NCBI GenBank assembly: GCA_013202635.1
Contig: JABMRO010000425.1
Span: 1 to 7,466, forward strand
Reading direction: 5' to 3'
From: Planctomycetota bacterium
Lineage (GTDB): Bacteria > Planctomycetota > Phycisphaerae > Sedimentisphaerales > Anaerobacaceae
DNA length: 7,466 nt
Below the pieces are notes generated by a model, which worked only from the letters and a program-made list of their open reading frames with translations, ran no database searches and had not been told where the DNA came from. Below, piece after piece: positions 1-5,414 of the stretch (position 1 is the stretch's first letter; each line of letters opens with the position of its first letter). Made by a program: the position numbers and the translations under genes.

Positions 1-321
1 CTTCAGGGCCACAAGGTCGCGATAAGACGAGAACTTTCGCGCCTCGCGTCCGTACCATTCTTTGGCCTGGGCGGCGGCAGCCTCCCGGCGAAGCCGCCAG
101 GGGTCGCTCACGGCTGTGACCTCAATGTTTTGACTTTCGGCGTGTTTGTGCACACCCGGCATATGGGCGCCGAGACCACGACCGCCACAACCCAAGATGC
201 CGATTGAGATTCTATCGTTGGCGCCGACGACGCGTGAGTAGCTCGATGCGGACATTGCCAGGGCGGCGCTGCCGGCCGCAGCGGTCTTTAAAAATTTACG
301 ACGGGAGAAATAACCTTGCAT
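1..321 (-). CDS. Gfo/Idh/MocA-family oxidoreductase, Tat-exported (N-terminal part, runs off left edge)
   Basis: The first 107 residues are visible; the rest lies beyond position 1. The start is ATG at 321, chosen because a perfect AGGAGG lies 7 nt upstream and because it gives a complete twin-arginine signal. That signal is S-R-R-K-F-L-K at residues 6-12, followed by an Ala/Gly/Ser-rich hydrophobic stretch (13-26). After it comes N-D-R-I-S-I-G-I-L-G-C-G-G-R-G (35-49), the first beta strand and glycine-rich dinucleotide loop of the Rossmann fold typical of Gfo/Idh/MocA proteins. V-T-A-V-S-D (68-73) fits the second strand with the acidic residue that contacts the NAD(P) ribose. Family members oxidise or reduce sugars, inositols and related polyols; planctomycetes carry many exported paralogues. 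The substrate cannot be told because the C-terminal substrate-binding domain is missing. It lies 51 bp downstream of the acyl ligase gene on the same strand. Confidence in the family is high. Confidence 0.9.
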   Translation of the reverse strand, partial: MQGYFSRRKFLKTAAAGSAALAMSASSYSRVVGANDRISIGILGCGGRGLGAHMPGVHKHAESQNIEVTAVSDPWRLRREAAAAQAKEWYGREARKFSSYRDLVALK

Positions 322-328
322 CGCAAAA

Positions 329-334
329 CCTCCT
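329..334 (-). promoter_or_regulatory. Ribosome binding site of the oxidoreductase gene
   Basis: On the minus strand AGGAGG lies 7 nt before the ATG at 321, an ideal Shine-Dalgarno placement. The gap between the ligase stop codon (373-375) and this start is 51 bp. I see no hairpin followed by a T-run in it, so transcription from the ligase gene probably continues into the oxidoreductase gene. Confidence 0.8.
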
Positions 335-372
335 AAAAGGGACAAAGTTAACTACTGAATGGGACATTAATA

Positions 373-2094
373 TCATACCTTCATATAAACTTCTCGTTTA
401 ATCTTTCCGGTAGAGGTCTTATGAAATTCTTCTATTCTTATTTCAAGATTATTCGATGACACCTTTTCATAAGAGGACAATCGCCTGCTCTTCATCTGAC
501 ATTCATGAACGCTTTGCCAAACGAGTGTCTTGAGTACCTTAGGTTGCTTTACCAAATCATTGTACGAAAAACTGGTATTGGCCTCTATTACGTCCCAGTC
601 CGGCCGGATGATTGCCCTGACCGTCTCCTGTTCTATGCCGATCGAATCTTTTCGGATATCAGGGACCACCAATACCTCGCTTACATAATGGGCCTGCGAA
701 AGTGCCGACTCAACCAATTCAGGATTAACATTTTTACCACCCGGCAGCACAATCACGTATTTCTTCCTGCCGGTAATATAAAGGTTCCCATCCTCATCCA
801 GATACCCCAAATCGCCGGTATGCAGCCACCGAACACCCTTATCATCCGTGTTAACGACGGCCTCAGTTGCCTTGGGATTCTTATAGTAGCCCTTCATAAT
901 ACACGGCCCGCCAAGAGTAATCTCCCCCTTTTCTCCGGGCCGGAGACTTTGACCTTCTTCATTGATAATTTTCACCAGCATAGTTGTGATGGGTTGACCG
1001 ACAGAGCCTATTGAATCCACACTTTCATTGAAGCCATAGACCGGCGAGTTTTCTGTAGTGCCATAACCTTCATAGTGCAATATGCCTCTGCGCCAGAACA
1101 CATCCAGCACCCACTTCGGCATCGGCGCCGACCCTGACAAGAAAAATCTAAGCCTGTCCCATCCTAATTTTTTTATGATTCTTTTTCCCACCACCTTCGG
1201 CAGACAGCGGTCAAGAAGCCTGACGAGCGGATTTTTTCGCTTCAGCCTGGATAGATTTTCTTCGAACTTTTTGGCAAGGACCGTAAATAAAGCAGGCACT
1301 GCAATAAAAATAGTCACCCCCTTGTCTCCTATAAGTTCGGACACATGGCGGTATTGGTTGGTATAAACATTATTTGCACCAACGCAGAAAGGCAGCAGCT
1401 TGCCTACTGTAAGGCCAAAAGAATGATGTGGCGGCAGAATATGTCCGAGAGTATCCTCCTGGGTTAAATTTATCTTCTCCACGGATCCCTGAATGTTAGC
1501 AATAAAGTTGTTATGAGTCAACTCAACTTCCCGCGGGTCGCCCGTCGTTCCCGAAGTGCAGAGAATCACGGCCGTATCCTCAGCGTTCTTCTTTCCACAG
1601 ACTTCACTCAGCAATTCATCCGCTTTGGCCTGGTCCGTACCAACTTTCTTAAAAACGGTCATCTCAATCAGGCCAACACCCCGGTCGTTGGCCCACTCCT
1701 TGAGTTCCCATTGGGAATCTTCGTTCTGATAATCGTCAGCCATAACAACCAGCCTGGCGTCCGTATTCATCAGATGCGTTTTTACCCCTTCGACCGGCCT
1801 TTCAGGGTCTATCAACACCGGAATAGCACCCGCCAATATAATCCCCCAAAGAGCAACGTCCCAATCCACACGGTTCTTCCCCAACACCGCAACTTTGTCA
1901 TTGATGCCAATGTCTCTGTCTTGAACAAGCCACAAGGCAAAATCCCGCGCCCGTGTTTGTAGTTGTCCGAAGGTGATAACTTCCCGGCGTTCCGGCCTGA
2001 TGATTTCAAGACATTCTTTATCTAAAGATGTGATTTTACTGAGGGACCCATTAAAAAGCTCGATTAAGTTTCGATATTCAAGCTCAGTTTGCAT
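373..2094 (-). CDS. AMP-forming acyl-CoA synthetase / acyl-adenylate ligase (FadD-like)
   Basis: A complete 573-residue member of the ANL (adenylate-forming) superfamily, within the usual length of 500-600. Such enzymes activate a carboxylate with ATP to an acyl-AMP and then transfer it, usually to CoA. Motifs in order: P-loop T-S-G-T-T-G-D-P-R (180-188); P-P-H-H-S-F-G (221-227), the family's His region; S-G-S-A-P-M (320-325); Y-E-G-Y-G-T-T-E (341-348), which contacts adenine and Mg-ATP; H-T-G-D (425-428), whose Asp binds the ribose; T-G-R-K-K (441-445) at the hinge between the domains; and S-T-G-K-I-K-R (561-567), with Lys564 as the probable catalytic lysine. Residue 188 is Arg where most members have Lys. 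No signal peptide or membrane helix is seen, so it is probably cytoplasmic. The overall pattern suggests a fatty-acid or other hydrophobic acyl substrate, but this is inference; an acyl-ACP synthetase or an aryl ligase is possible. ATG at 2094 is preceded by AGGAG 11 nt upstream. It is divergent from the ankyrin gene. Confidence 0.88.
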   Translation of the reverse strand: MQTELEYRNLIELFNGSLSKITSLDKECLEIIRPERREVITFGQLQTRARDFALWLVQDRDIGINDKVAVLGKNRVDWDVALWGIILAGAIPVLIDPERPVEGVKTHLMNTDARLVVMADDYQNEDSQWELKEWANDRGVGLIEMTVFKKVGTDQAKADELLSEVCGKKNAEDTAVILCTSGTTGDPREVELTHNNFIANIQGSVEKINLTQEDTLGHILPPHHSFGLTVGKLLPFCVGANNVYTNQYRHVSELIGDKGVTIFIAVPALFTVLAKKFEENLSRLKRKNPLVRLLDRCLPKVVGKRIIKKLGWDRLRFFLSGSAPMPKWVLDVFWRRGILHYEGYGTTENSPVYGFNESVDSIGSVGQPITTMLVKIINEEGQSLRPGEKGEITLGGPCIMKGYYKNPKATEAVVNTDDKGVRWLHTGDLGYLDEDGNLYITGRKKYVIVLPGGKNVNPELVESALSQAHYVSEVLVVPDIRKDSIGIEQETVRAIIRPDWDVIEANTSFSYNDLVKQPKVLKTLVWQSVHECQMKSRRLSSYEKVSSNNLEIRIEEFHKTSTGKIKREVYMKV

Positions 2095-2105
2095 TTATGC
2101 TTTGG

Positions 2106-2110
2106 CTCCT
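2106..2110 (-). promoter_or_regulatory. Ribosome binding site of the acyl ligase gene
   Basis: AGGAG on the minus strand lies 11 nt before ATG 2094. The spacing is slightly long but usable, and no better-placed start is nearby. It supports the N-terminus beginning M-Q-T-E-L-E. Confidence 0.55.
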
Positions 2111-2183
2111 GTCAATTGCTGCGCAGCTTCGACCTACCGGCTTTCCCATCCCCATATTCTTACCGGAAATAATACTTCGCAAA

Positions 2184-2212
2184 ACTGTAACTTCTCCACT
2201 ACAATAAGGCAA
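2184..2212 (-). promoter_or_regulatory. Possible sigma-70-type promoter for the acyl ligase gene
   Basis: On the minus strand TTGCCT (2207-2212) and TACAGT (2184-2189) are separated by 17 nt. Each matches the -35 and -10 consensus at 4 of 6 positions, and the start codon lies about 90 nt downstream. The match is weak and planctomycete promoters are poorly defined, so this is only a candidate. Confidence 0.2.
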
Positions 2213-2349
2213 GTCTTTTCCTTAAAGCGGGTTAAATTTTATGAAAGATGGCGAAGCGAAAAATCCTGCTTAAAAAACTTAAAAATAATTGTTACTTTTG
2301 TCGTTTTGTGTGCCTTATATATGTGAAACCGTGGAAACTCTGTATATGT

Positions 2350-2354
2350 GAGGT
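2350..2354 (+). promoter_or_regulatory. Ribosome binding site that decides the GTG start of the ankyrin lipoprotein
   Basis: GAGGT lies 8 nt before GTG at 2363. An in-frame TAA sits at 2354-2356, so no start further upstream is possible, and the next in-frame ATG would remove the signal peptide. The GTG start is therefore well supported. Confidence 0.65.
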
Positions 2355-2362
2355 AACTTACA

Positions 2363-4351
2363 GTGAAAGCGATTAGATTATTCTGTCTGATTCTGGCATT
2401 AACACTCCTCGCCCCCGGCTGCAAAAAGAAACCATCCGCACCCACAACACCACTCCACCAGGCCGCCAGGGTATGCGACGTCGAGCTTCTCAAATCGCTC
2501 ATTTCAAGCGGTGCCAATGTAAACGAAAGAGATTTGAACACATGGACACCATTGCACGAGGCCGCACATAATGGAAGAATCGAAGCGGCCCAATTGCTTA
2601 TCTCAAACGGCGCAGATGTAAATGTAAACGACAAAGACGGCTGGACACCGCTGTTCCTGGCGCTACCTAAAGGAAACAAAGATTTAATCGCCCTGTTCGT
2701 AACCAACGGCGCTGAAGTCAACATCAAGTGCGGCCAATATGAGGAAACACCCCTCCACTACGCAGCCAAAGAAGGCTACAAAGAAATAACGCAACTTCTC
2801 ATCGACAACGGAGCCGATGTAAACGCAAAAGCCACCGGCAACTGGTTTCAACAATACACGAGCGACTATACACCGCTGCACATGGCAGCAGCAGAGGGTA
2901 AAAGAGAAGTAATGAAGTTGCTCATAGCCAATGGCGCCAACGTTAATGCAAAAGATAGGAGTGGACGAACACCTTTACACAACACAAACGTTAATATGGC
3001 TGAATTCCTTATAAACAAGGGTGCTAATGTCAATGCAAAAGATAAGACAGGACAGACACCATTACACAACGCAAACGTTGCTATAGCTGAATTTCTTATA
3101 GATAATGGGGCTGATGTCAATGTTAAGGACAATTCCGATTGGACTCCGCTGCATACAGCAGTTAATGACAACAAGATTGAATTAGTCGTACTACTTATAG
3201 CTAAAGGTGCCAATGTTAATATACAAGGTCATTTTGGCGGCACACCCCTCCATGAGGCAACACGAAAAGACCTTACAAACTTTGCTGAACTCCTTATAAA
3301 CAAAGGCGCCAAAGTGAACGCAAAGAATGATGAGGGTCGGACACCCCTTCACTGGGCAGTTCAATGTGACAATAAGGACGTGGTGGAACTGCTTATAGAT
3401 AACGATGCCGATATAAATGCACAAACCAAATTTGGCCACACACCTCTTTTCACAGCATTAAGCTGGGAAAGCAATTTTGATATGGCTCAGTTTCTTCTCT
3501 CTAAGGGCGCTCTTATCAACGCCTCGGATGATGAAAAGATTAGTCTGTTGTTTTTAGCAGCTTCTAAAAACCTCAAGGAACTGGCAGAAATGCTAATTTC
3601 CAGCGGCGTTGATATTAATCCAAAGTCCTCCACAACAACCCGGAATTGGGGGTGGGGATCAAGTGATACGCCATTGCTATGTGCTCTTGATAACGGATCC
3701 ATTGATGTGGCCAGATTACTTATCGCCAAAGGTGCTGATGTTAATGCACAAAATGACGATGGCGATATACCGCTATTACGTGCAATCATCTGGACGCAGG
3801 CCATCGTCGACCGAGAGCGAATGTTCTATCGATCTTGGCCACCCTATATCTCCTCCGATTCACAAAATGAAGTCGAAGAGATACCGGAGTATTCTGCTAT
3901 TTGCGAAAGCTACCGGGACATTGTAAAGCGCCTTCTGGCCTGTGGAGCAAAAGTCAATGTAAAGGATAAAGAAGGCGACAACCCTCTACACTATGCGACC
4001 AGGATCGGTGAGACAGAAATAACCGAGCTTCTGATCCAACATGGAGCTGGCATTAATAAAAAAGACACATTCGGCTTAACACCTCTGCATTATGCTTCAC
4101 GTGGGCATAAAAATATGACTGAAGTACTCCTGGCGAACGGAGCTGACATCAATGCAAGGGACCAGGATGGTGATACACCGCTACATGATGCCTCGCTTAG
4201 AGGTCATAAGGATATCGCTGAATTGCTCGTGAATAGCGGCGCAAATATCAACATAAGAAATAGCAGGGGCCGTACAGCGCTTGACGATGCAGCCCGCCGC
4301 GAACACTATGATATAGTCGAACTGCTCCGCAAACACGGGGCGAAAGAATGA
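2363..4351 (+). CDS. Ankyrin-repeat lipoprotein (18 repeats)
   Basis: A 662-residue protein with a lipoprotein-type signal: positive n-region (M-K-A-I-R), hydrophobic core (residues 6-17) and lipobox L-A-P-G-C with Cys20 as the likely lipidated residue. The residue after Cys20 is Lys, not Asp; by the E. coli rule this predicts transfer to the outer membrane, but that rule is untested here. Ankyrin repeats begin at residue 29 with almost no linker and run to the C-terminus; I count 18, most near the canonical 33 residues with T-P-L-H-x-A and L-L-I-x-x-G-A-x-V-N motifs. Repeats 6 and 7 are shortened to 29 residues. Repeat 14 carries about 40 extra residues (about 478-518), and loops after repeats 4 (A-T-G-N-W-F-Q-Q-Y) and 12 (T-R-N-W-G-W-G) are rich in aromatics. 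There is no catalytic domain. Ankyrin arrays bind proteins, so a scaffold or binding role in the periplasm or at the cell surface is the natural inference; the partner is unknown. It starts at GTG and is convergent with the pseudopilin gene. Confidence 0.93.
   Translation: MKAIRLFCLILALTLLAPGCKKKPSAPTTPLHQAARVCDVELLKSLISSGANVNERDLNTWTPLHEAAHNGRIEAAQLLISNGADVNVNDKDGWTPLFLALPKGNKDLIALFVTNGAEVNIKCGQYEETPLHYAAKEGYKEITQLLIDNGADVNAKATGNWFQQYTSDYTPLHMAAAEGKREVMKLLIANGANVNAKDRSGRTPLHNTNVNMAEFLINKGANVNAKDKTGQTPLHNANVAIAEFLIDNGADVNVKDNSDWTPLHTAVNDNKIELVVLLIAKGANVNIQGHFGGTPLHEATRKDLTNFAELLINKGAKVNAKNDEGRTPLHWAVQCDNKDVVELLIDNDADINAQTKFGHTPLFTALSWESNFDMAQFLLSKGALINASDDEKISLLFLAASKNLKELAEMLISSGVDINPKSSTTTRNWGWGSSDTPLLCALDNGSIDVARLLIAKGADVNAQNDDGDIPLLRAIIWTQAIVDRERMFYRSWPPYISSDSQNEVEEIPEYSAICESYRDIVKRLLACGAKVNVKDKEGDNPLHYATRIGETEITELLIQHGAGINKKDTFGLTPLHYASRGHKNMTEVLLANGADINARDQDGDTPLHDASLRGHKDIAELLVNSGANINIRNSRGRTALDDAARREHYDIVELLRKHGAKE
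2447..4348 (+). repeat. Coding tandem array of 18 ankyrin repeats (about 99-bp period)
   Basis: The array covers residues 29-662. Most units are 31-34 residues, giving a period near 99 bp. Units 1-5 and 14-18 carry the best consensus. Unit 12 (E-K-I-S-L-L-F-L-A-A) and unit 14 (D-G-D-I-P-L-L-R-A-I) have lost the T-P-L-H turn. The last unit (R-G-R-T-A-L-D-D-A-A) looks like a C-terminal cap. DNA-level similarity between most neighbours is modest, so the array is mostly old, except for units 6 and 7. Confidence 0.9.
2960..3133 (+). repeat. Tandem pair of shortened 87-bp ankyrin units (repeats 6 and 7)
   Basis: Units 2960-3046 and 3047-3133 each encode 29 residues, four fewer than canonical, with the inner turn lost (T-P-L-H-N-x-N-V-x-x-A-E-F-L-I). 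By my hand alignment they match at 67 of 87 nucleotides without gaps, and they share the same internal deletion. That points to duplication of one already shortened unit. Confidence 0.8.
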
Positions 4352-4458
4352 TTACTAAGGCTTTTTCAGAAACGAAAGAATTTCCAGAATTTCAGCAACT
4401 GTTTTTTCACGATTGGCGCTGGTCATATTAAATAAATTGAGCAGTTCTCATTGAATCT
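4352..4458. other. Convergent gap with two doubtful tiny reading frames
   Basis: This 107-bp gap lies between the convergent ankyrin and pseudopilin genes. On the plus strand, ATG at 4348 overlaps the ankyrin stop as ATGA and opens 27 codons to TAA at 4429-4431. On the minus strand, ATG at 4426 opens 23 codons to TAG at 4355-4357; that peptide starts M-T-S-A-N-R-E-K and continues as a plausible amphipathic helix (V-A-E-I-L-E-I-L-S-F-L-K-K-P). The minus frame is open seven codons further upstream (E-L-L-N-L-F-N), so it may be a relic of a longer protein's C-terminus. Neither has a good ribosome binding site of its own. There is also an imperfect 9-bp tandem repeat (AGAATTTCC/AGAATTTCA, 4377-4394). 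I see no clear hairpin-plus-T-run terminator for either flanking gene. Confidence 0.25.
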
Positions 4459-5334
4459 TTAGTAGTCCTTAAATCCCCTCATCCACTGCGGCCAGTTGGC
4501 CGGCTGCGCGCCGCCGGCTTTGGTCCAGGCGTTTGCCGTGTCCCAATCAGAATGCCATTTGAGGGTCCACAGTTCCTTCAGTCCGACCTTTCTGACCGAC
4601 CAATCCAAGAAAAGACCGTTGACATGCCCATTGTGCCGGTTTATACAAAATGGTGCCATACCAGGGCCTTTGCCATCGGGGAATCTCGGCGGCTCGAAGC
4701 GATTCTCTGGTAGAGCGGAAAGCATCGCGGAATCGAGAAGCAGGGGGATGTTGGCCCTGCCCCTGATGGAGAAGGTGTCTGTGTACGGCAGAGGGAGCCG
4801 GCGACTGCCAGGATCAAATCTGCTCTTGAACAACCATTCGTTGAGTCCGTAGCTTCCGCGAAATGGCGGACCGGGGGTTGTCATCACCCATGCTTCGAAT
4901 GCCGAACCTTGCATTCCCTCGGCATACAATTGCCCGTTGGCCAGAGAAGTGAATGGCACCCTCCCCGGCTTGACGGCCATGGGACAACAGGCTATGCCTT
5001 CGGTGTCGACGACGCGCAATGACGTCGATTCGTTTGGGTCAACATTGCTTATGAACGAGCCGCGGAGAAACCACATGCTAACATTGCCGCTGGGGTCACG
5101 TGGGAGGCGCCCCTGGTTATCCTCGGCGTAGAGAGCTACTGCCATGGCCCACTGCTTGAGGTTCACCTGACAGGCAACGGCCCTGGCCTGCTTTCTGACC
5201 CGCTGGAGGGAGGGCAGCAATATCGCCATCAATAGCACAACAATGGAAATCACCATCAAAAGCTCTATTAACGTAAACCCCGTTAGAAAATAACGTCTTA
5301 CTTCTAACGGGGTAAAGCCTTTTACTTTTCGCAT
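4459..5334 (-). CDS. Pseudopilin / type II secretion-like protein with prepilin N-terminal cleavage motif
   Basis: A 291-residue protein of the planctomycete pseudopilin type. The prepilin motif is G19 then F-T-L-I-E (20-24), with Glu at +5, followed by a hydrophobic helix (20-41). A prepilin peptidase would cut after Gly19 and methylate Phe20; the helix would hold the protein in the inner membrane or pack into a pseudopilus. The C-terminal region is a large globular domain with N-R-H-N-G-H-V-N-G-L-F-L-D-W-S (232-246), a variant of the H-x9-D-G motif of DUF1559-like proteins, and it ends in W-P-Q-W-M-R-G-F-K-D-Y, a tail I associate with Phycisphaerae. The leader is 19 residues, longer than the usual 6-10, and contains a second motif-like G6-F-T-P-L-E11 that lacks a following hydrophobic helix. 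ATG at 5334 is supported by AGGAG 11 nt upstream. It is 80 bp downstream of the GLUG gene on the same strand and may share its transcript. Family confidence is high; whether it builds a fibre or acts alone as an envelope protein is unknown. Confidence 0.9.
   Translation of the reverse strand: MRKVKGFTPLEVRRYFLTGFTLIELLMVISIVVLLMAILLPSLQRVRKQARAVACQVNLKQWAMAVALYAEDNQGRLPRDPSGNVSMWFLRGSFISNVDPNESTSLRVVDTEGIACCPMAVKPGRVPFTSLANGQLYAEGMQGSAFEAWVMTTPGPPFRGSYGLNEWLFKSRFDPGSRRLPLPYTDTFSIRGRANIPLLLDSAMLSALPENRFEPPRFPDGKGPGMAPFCINRHNGHVNGLFLDWSVRKVGLKELWTLKWHSDWDTANAWTKAGGAQPANWPQWMRGFKDY
5277..5313 (-). repeat. Perfect 12-bp inverted repeat inside the pseudopilin leader codons
   Basis: ACCCCGTTAGAA at 5277-5288 and its exact reverse complement TTCTAACGGGGT at 5302-5313 are separated by 13 nt. 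The arms fall in codons 8-11 (T-P-L-E) and 16-20 (F-L-T-G-F) of the pseudopilin. Imperfect direct repeats flank or overlap the arms: on the minus strand GGCTTTACC (5311-5319) and GGGTTTACG (5272-5280) agree at 7 of 9 positions and are 39 bp apart. Removing 39 bp would leave an ordinary short prepilin leader. In mRNA the arms would form a strong hairpin about 20 nt after the start codon. Confidence 0.85.
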
Positions 5335-5345
5335 GGCGGGCCATT

Positions 5346-5350
5346 CTCCT
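5346..5350 (-). promoter_or_regulatory. Ribosome binding site of the pseudopilin gene
   Basis: AGGAG on the minus strand lies 11 nt before ATG 5334, within the longer purine run GAGGAAAGGAG. A second ATG, 2 nt after the AGGAGA, is in another frame and is too close to be used. Confidence 0.6.
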
Positions 5351-5414
5351 TTCCTCTAAGAGAGACTTTTTCCTTGCCAACGTTTAGTTTTAGCCTGATG
5401 TACTCACTTCTAAA

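Larger units (their letters stand above)
2095..2362. promoter_or_regulatory. Divergent intergenic control region between the ligase and ankyrin genes
   Basis: This 268-bp stretch separates two divergent genes and should hold both promoters. It contains no convincing protein-coding frame. The half nearest the ankyrin gene (about 2215-2330) is strongly AT-rich, with A/T runs around 2270-2300 and TATATA near 2316-2321, a plausible place for a plus-strand promoter, although I find no clear -35 at good spacing. A perfect 10-bp palindrome, GCTGCGCAGC at 2118-2127, lies just upstream of the ligase ribosome binding site and could be an operator half or chance. No riboswitch or terminator structure is recognised. 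Confidence 0.45.

Noticed and set aside
505..1014. Open frame of 169 codons on the plus strand opposite the acyl ligase
   Set aside because: It is antisense to conserved ligase motifs, shows no recognisable domain, and has no ribosome binding site I can support. The same holds for the plus-strand frames at 1082-1366 and 1513-1962.
2318..2351. 9-bp direct repeat TATATGTGA upstream of the ankyrin start
   Set aside because: Low-complexity sequence at 25-bp spacing; it could be a regulator site but nothing else supports that.
2239..2727. Minus-strand frames opposite the ankyrin gene (2239-2727, 2866-3213, 3191-3439, 3487-3804)
   Set aside because: Their repeated S-A-P-L and L-T-S-A-P words are the reverse reading of the ankyrin G-A-x-V-N repeats, so they are a shadow of the repeat structure and not genes.
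4341..4381. 9-bp direct repeat CGAAAGAAT at 4341-4349 and 4373-4381
   Set aside because: Short, AT-rich, one copy lies in the ankyrin stop region, and no element boundaries are associated; consistent with chance.
4352..4458. Bidirectional transcription terminator between the convergent genes
   Set aside because: There are short T runs on the plus strand (4362-4366 and 4402-4407) but no stable GC-containing stem in front of either.
5117..5380. Minus-strand frame of 87 codons overlapping the pseudopilin start
   Set aside because: It is the pseudopilin 5' region read one base out of frame; the conserved prepilin motif and hydrophobic helix are in the other frame.
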